48,085 bases of DNA. Source: JALCLA01 sp965653565. GTDB taxonomy: Bacteria; Pseudomonadota; Gammaproteobacteria; Xanthomonadales; Xanthomonadaceae. Below the pieces are notes generated by a model that was not told the DNA's origin, made no database searches, and worked only from the letters and a program-made list of their open reading frames with translations. Of the stretch, positions 25,404 to 36,488 are shown in pieces (within the stretch, counting starts at the first letter, position 1; each line of letters starts with the position of its first letter). Location: assembly GCA_965653565.1 (NCBI GenBank), contig CBFHAI010000032.1:1-48085 (forward strand), read 5' to 3'. Position numbers and translations under genes: made by a program.

Positions 25404-25862
25404 GATGGCTTCCTGGTTTGCCGGGCAGCGCGGTTGCTGACCGCATCGGCGCACGACGAAACAAGGGCGAGCAAAGCGCCCCACACGAGCTTCTGTTTGA
25501 ACATCGGGATCCCCACGGTTGCGCCCGGAATTCCGGGCTGCGTTGTTGTTGTTCGAACCGCTACGCCCCGATCGAGCCAACCGCCGGGTCGTCGTCCATG
25601 TCACCGATTTACTGTGTTGCCGCATTGCGAAGCTTTGGCAAGCCACCGCGCGAATCAGTTCGTCGCCGCTACGACGACGCGCCGATCCTCGCCAAGGCGG
25701 TGGCGATCTCCTGTACGCAAGGGGACGAAGAAATGGACGGGCCTTCGCGACAATCAGTCGTGTCGCCCGCTCGTCGGGGACGGACGCGACGTGTCGCGGC
25801 ACGCGGTTCTTCAATCAGCGTGATCTTGTCGGTCGCCGACGCGTCGAAACTGCCGGTGCGTG
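25404..25862. other. gene-free stretch with a 16-bp perfect palindrome
   Basis: About 460 bases with only unconvincing ORFs. It contains the perfect palindrome GCCCGGAATTCCGGGC (25523-25538), 120 bases upstream of the minus-strand paralogue B start. Its right end (25833-25862) is homologous to the sequence just beyond the second copy of the small repeated gene (27739-27768). Confidence 0.4.
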
Positions 25863-26074
25863 CTAGTTCGCGACCTCATCGATGACACTATCGGCCAGCG
25901 ATGCCCCGGCGTCGGCCATCGAGTACAGCTCCAACAACAGCGACCTAGCGGTGCCCGTCTCCCGCTGTGCCGCAGCAATCACCTTCCGCATCGGCCAGAG
26001 CATGGCCCGCACTCCACCACGCGGGGCACATTTATCGACGCCACCACGACATCGTAGTCAGACACGCGAGTCAT
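25863..26074 (-). pseudogene. repeat-family small gene, copy 1 (frameshifted)
   Basis: 212 bases aligning end to end with copies 2 and 3 (213 bases each). It starts ATGACTCGC with GGAG five bases upstream, reads about 21 codons ('VVVASINVPRVVE'), then loses one base near 26011-26013 compared with the other copies and stops early. Restoring the base gives 'RAMLWPMRKVIAAAQRETGTARSLLLELYSMADAGASLADSVIDEVAN', nearly identical to copy 2. The family is a small alpha-helical protein I do not recognise. It is divergent from the secreted protein gene at 26262. Confidence 0.7.
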
Positions 26075-26261
26075 CGCATCTCCAGATGCAGAAGTCGATC
26101 TGACCCCGTTCGGGGACCCCGGCCGGGCACAAATGTTTTCAGCGCTCAGCAAAATCCATGAACTTGCCATTTGTCTGTCGACGGGCTTTTCGGCGATATT
26201 CCAAAGATTCTGTGGGGGTGCGCTCGTGAAACGATTTCGTCGATCAGGGAGAGGGTACCGA

Positions 26262-27704
26262 ATGCGTTTGTCCGTGGCGGCGCTGTGCCTATTGGCGATT
26301 TCATGGTCGGCGGCTACGCGCGCCTCTACCATCTTCCAGGACGGTTTCGACAGTGGGATCGAGTGGGCCGTCACGCCCGGGGTCGATCTCTTCGGGCAGG
26401 AAAACCTTGGCTCGGTCACCCTGTACGTGCATCGGCCGGGATTCGGTGCGGCGTCGGTGACTATCGACCCCGGCACGGGATCCGCCACGTTTCCCTCGGA
26501 TTTCACGCTGAGCACCACGCGCGTCGAATGGGCGGCTGGTGACATTGCCGACAAACCGGTGACGATCATCTTGTCCGACGACAATCAGTCGGAAGACGAT
26601 GAGGTTGCGCGGTTGCGACTTGTGGACCCGACCGGGGAGGCGCTCGGCGCGCGCACGGAGATCGAATTCACGATCCAGGACAACGATCTTGGATCGACCT
26701 CGCATCTCATCGGGGAAAGCATACCGATTCCGTTTGTCGCAGAGTCGGCCGGCTACGGAATAGGAATGGCCGCAACCAATGCGGGCCTCTATTTTCAAGT
26801 TTTCCGTGAAGACGATTCGGATTGGATATATCGCTACCACCCGGGGTCTCGCACATGGACGTTCGTGCAGCGTTTCGTGCATGGCTATCATCCAGCCTCA
26901 CCGAAAAACGAAGCGCCGGCGGCGTTCTCGCTCAACTATTGGGATCTGGACGGATTCGGCACGCTGAATCGCAACAACGGCTTCCCGGACATTCTGGCGG
27001 CCGCTCAAGCCGGGATCACGACGCAGGACATGGACTACTCCGGTTCGTGGTGGTTGGCTCGCAACACCGGTCTGGGCGTTCCGCTGATCCTCATCGATAA
27101 CTCGGGCGACGGACAGTTCGACAGCCCGCCTCAGGTCGACGTGGAGTTCTATCTTCCGACAAAGATCGACTACCTGACTCCCGATCCGGACGGCGTGACG
27201 ATGTGGGGTGTGCTCGAGTTCGGCCACATTCTTTACCGAATGTCGCCCTCGGGGACTTTCCAGACCTTCGATCTCGGCTCCTATGCCGGCTCTGAGTTCG
27301 AGAATGTAAAGAAGCTGCGATTCTCGAACGGCGCTGCCTATGTCTTGCTCAACAACTATATATTCCGCATCAGCACGACGGGCGCGATGACGCTGTTCCA
27401 TACGATTCCGGACCGCGGCGTGATGAACGGTTCCAACTTCGCCGTGGATGGCAGCCATCTCTTCACATCAAATGGAGACGTCGTATCGCTGGCCACGGGG
27501 CAAGTCGTGGCGAACATCCTCAAGTCGATGCCGGATCCCGCCGTCGTCGGAGTCGATGCCACATTCGATTATCTGATGCAGCTCGGCCATTTCCAGGCCG
27601 GCGAAATCGAAATGCTCGACTGGCCGACCTCCACCACTCTGTATGTTCTCTATCAGCATCGGATTCTGGCCGTGCCGAAGAAGCTCTATCCAAACCAGTA
27701 TTAG
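26262..27704 (+). CDS. secreted protein with Calx-beta-like N-terminal domain
   Basis: 480 residues from ATG 26262 (GAGGG six bases upstream; a GTG at 26226 is possible). Signal peptide MRLSVAALCLLAISWSAATRA; the mature protein begins 'STIFQDGFDSGIEWAV', strikingly like the C-terminal 'IFxDGFE' tails of other proteins here. A Calx-beta-like module follows (about 35-135), with 'GSVTLYVHRPGFGAASVTIDPGTGSATFPSDF' and 'DEVARLRLVDPTG...EFTIQDND'. A 340-residue repetitive beta domain follows ('WIYRYHPGSRTWTFVQRF', 'ILYRMSPSGTFQTFDLGSY', 'YIFRISTTGAMTLFH'), resembling a beta-propeller. Function unknown. Its flanks carry copies 1 and 2 of the small repeated gene. Confidence 0.85.
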   Translation: MRLSVAALCLLAISWSAATRASTIFQDGFDSGIEWAVTPGVDLFGQENLGSVTLYVHRPGFGAASVTIDPGTGSATFPSDFTLSTTRVEWAAGDIADKPVTIILSDDNQSEDDEVARLRLVDPTGEALGARTEIEFTIQDNDLGSTSHLIGESIPIPFVAESAGYGIGMAATNAGLYFQVFREDDSDWIYRYHPGSRTWTFVQRFVHGYHPASPKNEAPAAFSLNYWDLDGFGTLNRNNGFPDILAAAQAGITTQDMDYSGSWWLARNTGLGVPLILIDNSGDGQFDSPPQVDVEFYLPTKIDYLTPDPDGVTMWGVLEFGHILYRMSPSGTFQTFDLGSYAGSEFENVKKLRFSNGAAYVLLNNYIFRISTTGAMTLFHTIPDRGVMNGSNFAVDGSHLFTSNGDVVSLATGQVVANILKSMPDPAVVGVDATFDYLMQLGHFQAGEIEMLDWPTSTTLYVLYQHRILAVPKKLYPNQY

Positions 27705-27768
27705 CCGATACCCTCTCGTCGCCGGGCAAGCACGTCGATCGCCGGCGCGGCGAAACTGTCGGTGCGTG

Positions 27769-27951
27769 CTAGTTCGCGACCTCGTCGATGACACTATCGG
27801 CCAGCGATACCCCGGCGTCGGCCAGCGAATGCAACTCGACCAACAGCGACCTGGCCGCGACCGTATCCCGCTGCGCCGCAGCAATCACCTTGCGCATCGA
27901 CCAGGGCACGGCCCGCAACTGCAACACGCGGGATACATCCACCGACGCCAT
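27769..27951 (-). CDS. repeat-family small gene, copy 2 (ancestral start codon lost)
   Basis: Homologous to copies 1 and 3 over 27769-27981. At the position of the ATG start in the others the triplet is ACG (27979-27981), so the ancestral start is gone. The open frame could begin at the internal ATG 27951 (60 residues, 'MASVDVSRVLQLRAVPWSMR...') or at an upstream ATG at 28131 that adds unrelated sequence. The rest is intact to the TAG at 27769 ('LADAGVSLADSVIDEVAN'). It may be a pseudogene. Divergent from the gene at 28177. Confidence 0.55.
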   Translation of the reverse strand: MASVDVSRVLQLRAVPWSMRKVIAAAQRDTVAARSLLVELHSLADAGVSLADSVIDEVAN

Positions 27952-28176
27952 CGCGGCATCGCAACCTGCCGTGGAAGTCGTTGTATCTTCCGAGGAAGAG
28001 GCGGTACGCGGCTGATAGATCGGTTTCGCTGCGAGCGTGCAGACCCCGTTCAAGTAACTCTTAGCACGGCGTGGCACTACTGGTGCCGCAAGAACATCGC
28101 AAGCGAATGACTGCGAGCCAGTCGATGTCACGGACGTCGCGATGACAGGTCAGTTGGATAGATCGAGGGCATTACT

Positions 28177-28734
28177 ATGATGTGGGAAACAATTGGGCAC
28201 GTAAAAGACTTGGCGGTTCTCGTCTTAGCAATCGTCTGCGGCGTCAAGCTCGTCAAGATGCGTCTGCATAGCATCAAGTTCGGCTTGGACGGCATCACCG
28301 CCACAGTGAGAGACATCGTGGTCAGCGAGCTGGAAAAGTCCCAAGCGTTGGCTCTAGCCCACACCGTGAAGCTGAGACGTGACCTAGTCGAAATAGGGAA
28401 CCTCCCAATCGGAGATCGCGGTTTGCGCTCACAGGTGCTCTTGGACACTATCGACAGCGCCGTCGACAATCTTGAGCGTCATTTCGAATCGGCGTCTGGC
28501 ACCGAAAGGCTTGCCTACGGCGGGGCGTTGCTCGACGCCTATGGCGTGCTCCTTCGCCAAGCACGAGAGCATTGGGGGTCTGGTGATGCATACCAAACCA
28601 GGTGGAAGCGAGTAATCGACAAACTATCGCTCACGATCGCCGTGTGCAATTCGATATCCGGCGTTGAGGTCGACCCGTCCGGAACCGAAGCGACCAAGGC
28701 AAGAGCGCGCGTCGCCGCTGCCGAAAGACGGTAA
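28177..28734 (+). CDS. membrane-anchored helical protein, unknown function
   Basis: 185 residues. One N-terminal hydrophobic helix ('LAVLVLAIVCGVKLV', about 12-26), then a charged helical domain, e.g. 'ITATVRDIVVSELEKSQALALAHTVKLRRDLVEIG' and 'LDTIDSAVDNLERHFESASG', likely coiled coil or helical bundle facing the cytoplasm. The family is not recognised. GAGGG eight bases before ATG 28177. Codon use is less GC-rich than in the core genes, as in the SIR2 gene that follows. It lies between copies 2 and 3 of the small repeated gene. It could be an accessory component of the defence gene but is separated from it by copy 3 on the other strand. Confidence 0.7.
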   Translation: MMWETIGHVKDLAVLVLAIVCGVKLVKMRLHSIKFGLDGITATVRDIVVSELEKSQALALAHTVKLRRDLVEIGNLPIGDRGLRSQVLLDTIDSAVDNLERHFESASGTERLAYGGALLDAYGVLLRQAREHWGSGDAYQTRWKRVIDKLSLTIAVCNSISGVEVDPSGTEATKARARVAAAERR

Positions 28735-28873
28735 TTCGGAAGGTCGCGCAGCCGCCAGTGGGCCATCGCGCATCGGAGGGCGGCCGCACCGCACGAGCGT
28801 GGTCAGGGCCAGTTTCGCCTTGCAGTCGTGGCGAACGCTCCCGGCGGTCAGGGCGCGAGTGCGGCGAATCTAA

Positions 28874-29086
28874 TCAACCCGCCGCTTCGTCCATCGCGCA
28901 ATCCGCCAACGCCATCCCGGCCTCCGCGAGCGCGTGCAACTCGAACAATGTCGAGCGCGGCACGTGGCCTTCGTCGCGTGCAATGACAATCTGATTTCGG
29001 ATCGACCAAAGCACGGCCCGCAACTGCACCACGCGGGACACATCCACCGACGCCATCGCGGCGTCGCAACCAGGCACGGAAGTCAT
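28874..29086 (-). CDS. repeat-family small gene, copy 3 (intact, 70 residues)
   Basis: The only apparently intact copy. GGAGG six bases before ATG 29086, and a 70-residue product with a conserved N-terminal 'CDAAMASVDVSRVVQLRAV', a variable middle and a C-terminal 'ELHALAEAGMALADCAMDE'. Predicted mostly helical, soluble, without signal peptide; one or two cysteines. I do not recognise the family; an antitoxin-, adaptor- or regulator-sized protein is possible but unproven. It is divergent from the SIR2 gene (354 bases between starts), so it could share a regulatory region with it. Confidence 0.65.
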   Translation of the reverse strand: MTSVPGCDAAMASVDVSRVVQLRAVLWSIRNQIVIARDEGHVPRSTLFELHALAEAGMALADCAMDEAAG

Positions 29087-29219
29087 CGCATTCCTCCAGG
29101 GAAGGGTGGCGAACGGTGCGCGGTTGACAGACCGGTCAAGAGAACGGCGAGCCCGAAGGCTCCCGCGCACCGCCGCCGCAGAAGCGGAGGACGCACGACC
29201 TTCCTTGAAATTCGGGCAC

Positions 29220-29250
29220 AAAAAAGCGCCGAACCTCGACGAAGGGCGCT
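29220..29250 (-). terminator. leftward terminator-like hairpin in the SIR2 upstream region
   Basis: Read on the minus strand: AGCGCC, a 14-base loop, GGCGCT, then six T. It looks like an intrinsic terminator for leftward transcription, yet no minus-strand gene lies upstream of it. It could end a short antisense or small RNA from the SIR2 leader, or shield copy 3. Confidence 0.45.
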
Positions 29251-29439
29251 GGTGCGCTCTTGACTACGGGCTGTCACCCCCGACTGCGGAAATTGCCGCA
29301 GCAGAAAGATCGTACGGCCAGATAACGTTGCTGGCAAGTACAAATCAGGGCCGAGTGGCTCGCTAGGAATTTGTCACCTAGGCAGCCGTCGAGAGCTAGG
29401 AGATGCTACTCACTGCCGACATGAGAATCGAGATTGCCA
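29251..29439. other. structured upstream region of the SIR2 gene
   Basis: No gene. It contains a perfect 6-bp hairpin CTGCGG-AAATTG-CCGCAG (29284-29301). Together with the adjacent leftward terminator this is a candidate regulatory leader or small-RNA locus; no promoter could be assigned with confidence. Confidence 0.35.
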
Positions 29440-32400
29440 ATGCAGTTCCTGCGTAACGGCCCAGATATTCCGGAGCGACTTCTGCAGGCCCACGAAGACG
29501 GTCGAGTTGTCTTCTTTTGCGGCGCCGGCATCTCATACCCAGCGCGGCTCCCGGGCTTCGAAGGTCTTGTCGACGGCATCAACAGCAAGTTGGGCATAAC
29601 CCCAAATCCCGTTCTGCGCGCTGCGCTTAAGGCCAAGCAGTTTGATACTGCAATTGGCCTCATTGAGGCGGAGATCGTTGAAGGGAGGTCGACGGTTAGA
29701 CGAGTTGTGGTCGAAATTCTCACGCCCGACCTAAGCAAGCCCGACGCCATATCAACCCATCAAGCGCTACTGACGTTGGCAAAGACTCGGGAGGACCGTA
29801 CTCGGCTTGTGACGACAAACTTCGATCGAATTTTCGAAGAAGTCATCGTTCGCAACTCGCTCGCAGTCTCAACCTACAAGGCCCCCCTCCTTCCCGTTCC
29901 GAAGACGAGGTGGGACGGGCTAGTGTACTTACATGGCCTCATCAGTTCTTCTACGTCTGCGTACGATCTGGATCAGCTCATACTTTCAAGCGGTGACTTT
30001 GGGCGAGCCTACCTGAGCGAACGATGGGCAGCCAGATTTGTAAGTGAGCTATTCCGAAACTTCACCGTCTGCTTTGTGGGATACAGCATTACCGATCCAG
30101 TGCTTCGCTACATGATGGATGCTTTGGCTGCAGATAGACTCCTCGGCGAGTCTCCTCCGGAAATGTTTGCTTTTGGCAGCTTTTCAAGAGGTGCTGAGGG
30201 TCTCAGAGCGAGTGAGTGGAAAGCAAAGAATGTCACTCCAATCTTGTACCGTGAGCACAACCATCACGCGCACTTGCATGAAACTCTGAGCAAGTGGTCT
30301 GAAGTCTATCGAGATGGGGTTCGAGGAAAGGAGCGAATCGTTGTCGAATCAGCGCTTGCCTTGCCGATGGCGAGTACAGCCCAAGACGACTTCGTTGGAA
30401 GGTTGTTATGGGCGTTAAGTGACGCACGTGCACTCCCAGCGAAGCGCTTCGCCGAACTCGACCCGGTTCCCCATTTGGCTTGGCTCGAGCCCCTGTCGGA
30501 GGGTAGATATGGGCTCGGCGACCTCGTCCGATTTGGAGTTTCTCCAGGCAAGGGAGGCGATAGCAAGCTAGCCTTCAGCCTTGTAAGCAGACCTTCCCCG
30601 TATTCGTTCGCCCCATATATGGCACTGGTCGACGTGGGAGCGCGGGGCTGCAGATGGGACGACGTTATGCACCACCTGGCTTACTGGTTGGTTCGTCATT
30701 TGGATGACCCTGCGCTGCTGCTTTGGATTGTAAGGCGCGGCGGTCAAATGCACGAGATGTTCATCACGATCGTAGAACATCGACTGGACGAAATCGCAAA
30801 GCTTGAGCGCGAGGGAAACGCGATCGAACTTGAGCGTATCAGACGACTGTCGCCGGCTGGGATTCCCCGGCAGGAGATGCGCACGCTCTGGCGGCTGTTG
30901 CTCACCGGCCGCGTGAAGTCTTCAATGCGAACCCATAATCTGTACCGTTGGACCGAGCGCTTCAGGCGCGACGGACTCACGGCAACGCTACGTCTTGAAC
31001 TGCGCGAGACGCTCACCCCGGTCGTTGAGCTGCGCGAGTCGACTCACGTGGCATGGGATGAGTCCGAGGGTCCGTCAGAAGCAGGATTGAAGGATTTGGT
31101 AGATTGGGAGTTGGACCTTTCCGACGACCACGCACATCACATTCTTGAAGACGTGACGAAATCGGAACGATGGAGAGAAGCTTTGCCAGAGCTTTTGCCA
31201 GAGTTCACGGTCCTTTTACGTGATGTCTTGGATCTGATGCGGGAGTTGGGTGGAGCGGACGACAAGCACGACAGTTCGTACGTACATCAGCCATCGATAA
31301 GTGACCACCCACAGAACCGGGACTTTCGCGATTGGACATTGCTGATCAAGCTTGTGAGAGACGCGTGGCTTTCCATCGCAATGACCAGCCCAGAACGAGC
31401 GCTGGCTCACGCCAGGCTCTGGGCAGAAGTGCGGTATCCCCTCTTTAGACGCCTAGCTCTGTTTGCGGCAGCGCAGGACGGAATTGTTCCTGCCAACCTA
31501 GCATTAGACTGGCTACTAGAAGAAAACTGGTGGCTTTGGTCTGTGGAAACTGAGCGTGAAGCCTTGCGGCTGGTTGCTTCGTTGGCCCCTGAGCTTAGCG
31601 GCGCGGACGCGTCGCGCTTGGAGCGTGCGATTCTGAGTGGGCCTCCGCGCGACATGTACGTTGACTCGATTGAAGACGCGAGATGGCAAGAAATAGTCGA
31701 CCGCGAGATTTGGGAGCGTCTCAAAAAAATTGAGTCTGCTGAGGGAGAGATCGGTCCCGCTGGAGTTGCGAAGCTCTCATACCTGTCTCAGCGTTACCCT
31801 GACTGGAAACCAACAGTCGACCAGAGCGACGAGTTTCCGTTCTGGATGGGCGACGGTGATGAGCTGAGAAAGTTTGTGGCATCACCGCCTTCACTGGATG
31901 AGCTAGTTAATTGGCTACGGGAACCATACGATCCGGATCACTGGAGAGAAGACGATTGGAAGCAACGTTGTCGGGATGACTTCGCAATCACTTCGAAAGC
32001 CTTGCGAATTCTTGCGAATGAAGGCGTGTGGCCGCTAGGTCGATGGCGTGAAGCGCTCCAGGCTTGGTCGGATGAGTCTTTGGTGAGGGTGGCCTGGCGC
32101 GTAATGGCAAAGACCCTGGACGCTGCTCCGGACGACGCATTCAACAGCCTCTCTCCGTCGTTGAGCTGGTGGCTTCAGGCGCTAGCAAAGAAGTTTGTAG
32201 GGCGGTCTCGCGAGTTCTTTTCCATTTCCACAAGGCTCATTGAGGCAAAGCATGAGGACGGCATGGATGATGCTGACCCCGTAACCAGAGCGATTAACCA
32301 TCCGGTTGGACATGTGACTGAAGCCCTCCTGCGGTGGTGGTATCGCCGGGACCTGCAGGATGGGCAGGGTCTGCCACCAGAACTTGACGTGCTCTTGACA

Positions 32401-33207
32401 AGACTTGGTGATCTCAAGGTCACGGCGTATCGCCATGCAAGAGTTATCCTAGCCGCTAACGTAATCGCATTGTTTAGAGTCGATCCTCGTTGGACTACCG
32501 AACATTTGCTGCCTCTCTTTAGCTGGAGCAGTGAGGAAGCTCGGGGGGTTTGGCTCGGTTTCCTGTGGTCTCCAAGGCTGTATCGGCCGTTGATGCTGTT
32601 ACTGCGCAATCCGTTTTTGGAAGTTGGCAGTCACTACGAAAGTCTCGGTCGACATGGTCGACAGTTTGCCGCAATCCTGACGTTCGCCGGCCTTGACCCG
32701 TCGGACACGTTCTCACCTAAAGATATTGCTGGTGCGGTTCGCAATCTGCCGATAAATGGATTGGAGCAGGTAGCAGAAACCCTTACGCGAGCTCAGGAGA
32801 GCGCGGGGGATCAGCGCGAGGAATATTGGGATAATCGCGTTGAGCCGTTCCTGGAGAAGATGTGGCCGCGTTCCAAGACGCTTGTTTCGGCAGGAATCGC
32901 TGATGACTTCGCGCGCCTCTGCGTTGCCAGTGGAGATCGGTTCCCCCGTGCGCTTGGTATCCTCAAGCCTTGGCTCATGAAACTGGCTCACTCTGACTAT
33001 ATCGTTACTCGGCTTTCCGAGACCCCACATTGTTTGAGGTTTCCCCAAGAGACGCTCGATTTCCTAAGCGCCATTGTCGACGTCACTGGATGGGCGCCAA
33101 AGTCTTTAAGGAAGTGTCTCAGCGATATTGCAATCGGCGCTAGCGACCTTGCTCGGGACAGTAGATTTTTAAGTCTGGACGCCTTCCTGCGTGGTAGTGG
33201 GCACTAG
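29440..33207 (+). CDS. large SIR2-domain protein, probable single-gene anti-phage NADase
   Basis: 1255 residues from ATG 29440 (TTG 29434 also possible). The N-terminal about 250 residues are a bacterial SIR2 domain. NAD-binding 'GAGIS' is at 28-32 and 'TTNFD' at 125-129 (Asn127 is the conserved catalytic-site Asn). 'YLHG' carries His165, the expected catalytic His; 'LSSGDFGRAYL' is near 182-192 and 'VGYSITD' at 213-219. The remaining about 1000 residues are helical, rich in Trp/Arg/Glu, with no domain I can name and no membrane helix. Length and layout match defence-associated sirtuins (DSR-type), which sense phage and deplete NAD+. GC content is visibly lower than in flanking genes, suggesting acquisition. 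It ends only 44 bases before the clpB heat-shock promoter. Defence role inferred. Confidence 0.88.
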   Translation: MQFLRNGPDIPERLLQAHEDGRVVFFCGAGISYPARLPGFEGLVDGINSKLGITPNPVLRAALKAKQFDTAIGLIEAEIVEGRSTVRRVVVEILTPDLSKPDAISTHQALLTLAKTREDRTRLVTTNFDRIFEEVIVRNSLAVSTYKAPLLPVPKTRWDGLVYLHGLISSSTSAYDLDQLILSSGDFGRAYLSERWAARFVSELFRNFTVCFVGYSITDPVLRYMMDALAADRLLGESPPEMFAFGSFSRGAEGLRASEWKAKNVTPILYREHNHHAHLHETLSKWSEVYRDGVRGKERIVVESALALPMASTAQDDFVGRLLWALSDARALPAKRFAELDPVPHLAWLEPLSEGRYGLGDLVRFGVSPGKGGDSKLAFSLVSRPSPYSFAPYMALVDVGARGCRWDDVMHHLAYWLVRHLDDPALLLWIVRRGGQMHEMFITIVEHRLDEIAKLEREGNAIELERIRRLSPAGIPRQEMRTLWRLLLTGRVKSSMRTHNLYRWTERFRRDGLTATLRLELRETLTPVVELRESTHVAWDESEGPSEAGLKDLVDWELDLSDDHAHHILEDVTKSERWREALPELLPEFTVLLRDVLDLMRELGGADDKHDSSYVHQPSISDHPQNRDFRDWTLLIKLVRDAWLSIAMTSPERALAHARLWAEVRYPLFRRLALFAAAQDGIVPANLALDWLLEENWWLWSVETEREALRLVASLAPELSGADASRLERAILSGPPRDMYVDSIEDARWQEIVDREIWERLKKIESAEGEIGPAGVAKLSYLSQRYPDWKPTVDQSDEFPFWMGDGDELRKFVASPPSLDELVNWLREPYDPDHWREDDWKQRCRDDFAITSKALRILANEGVWPLGRWREALQAWSDESLVRVAWRVMAKTLDAAPDDAFNSLSPSLSWWLQALAKKFVGRSREFFSISTRLIEAKHEDGMDDADPVTRAINHPVGHVTEALLRWWYRRDLQDGQGLPPELDVLLTRLGDLKVTAYRHARVILAANVIALFRVDPRWTTEHLLPLFSWSSEEARGVWLGFLWSPRLYRPLMLLLRNPFLEVGSHYESLGRHGRQFAAILTFAGLDPSDTFSPKDIAGAVRNLPINGLEQVAETLTRAQESAGDQREEYWDNRVEPFLEKMWPRSKTLVSAGIADDFARLCVASGDRFPRALGILKPWLMKLAHSDYIVTRLSETPHCLRFPQETLDFLSAIVDVTGWAPKSLRKCLSDIAIGASDLARDSRFLSLDAFLRGSGH

Positions 33208-33250
33208 CATTCGAGCGTGAGCTTGAGCGGCAGTTCTGGGGCTGGGCGTC

Positions 33251-33278
33251 CTTGAATGTAGTCTGGATGCCCGCATCT
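33251..33278 (+). promoter_or_regulatory. sigma-32 (RpoH) heat-shock promoter of clpB
   Basis: CTTGAA (33251-33256), a 14-base spacer, then CCGCATCT (33271-33278). This matches the sigma-32 consensus CTTGAA-N13-17-CCCCATNT with one mismatch, 35 bases before the clpB start. Heat-shock control is what is expected for clpB. Confidence 0.75.
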
Positions 33279-33313
33279 TCCGCGCATCGCTCCCTCCAAT
33301 CGAGTGCTGTCCT

Positions 33314-35899
<2,586 letters not shown>

Positions 35900-35957
35900 A
35901 ACTTTCGCGCAAGAGTGCGATGATCTGCTTTTGACGGTGTCGGATCATTCGCGCTCG

Positions 35958-36488
35958 ATGGAACCTGCCGCACTTTTCAGCCGACTGCTCGGCGACGCTT
36001 ACGATGCGTTGCCGGGCGAGGTGCGTCGTTTCCATTCGATGCCGCTGCCCTGCCGGTTCGAGGGTGAAGCGACGGTGCGCGCGGCGGCCAATCCCGCCGC
36101 GCGATTGGCGGCGCGAATGCTCGGATTGCCGCTGCGGAACGGCAAGGTGCCGATCGCCGTCAGCATCGACCCGGAAGCCGGCGGGCAGCGCTGGACGCGG
36201 CATTTTCCGCCGTGGCCGATGACGTCGTTGATCACGGCGCACGAGGGGTTGTTGTGCGAGCGATTGGGGCCGGTGACGCTGCGGTTCCGCATGCACGGCG
36301 ATGCGGTCGGCATCCGCTGGGAACTGCTCGGCGTGAGTTTTCTTGGCATCCCGCTGCCGCGTGGTCTGTTTGCCGACACGCAGGCGAGGGAGTGGGCTGA
36401 GGAGGGACGCTATCGTTTCCTCGCCGGCGCCTCGTTGCCCGGCCTCGGTGAACTGGTGCGTTACGAAGGCTGGCTTGATGTCGCGTGA
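35958..36488 (+). CDS. DUF4166 domain protein
   Basis: 176 residues from ATG 35958 (a TTG at 35931 would add nine). The run 'LFSRLLGDAYDALPGEVRRFHS...RFEGEATVRAA', 'LRNGKVPIAVSIDPEAGGQRWTRHFP', 'ITAHEGLLCERLGPVTLRFRM' and 'SLPGLGELVRYEGWL' is the DUF4166 pattern, a beta-rich family of unknown function sometimes fused to oxidoreductase domains. Its last eleven bases overlap the start of the DCC-family gene, so the two are translationally coupled. Confidence 0.82.
   Translation: MEPAALFSRLLGDAYDALPGEVRRFHSMPLPCRFEGEATVRAAANPAARLAARMLGLPLRNGKVPIAVSIDPEAGGQRWTRHFPPWPMTSLITAHEGLLCERLGPVTLRFRMHGDAVGIRWELLGVSFLGIPLPRGLFADTQAREWAEEGRYRFLAGASLPGLGELVRYEGWLDVA

Noticed and set aside
25863..29086. Integron cassette array with attC sites
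   Set aside because: The repeats align with coding sequence of one gene rather than with short recombination sites, and no attC-like core (GTTRRRY...RYYYAAC) could be seen at the boundaries.
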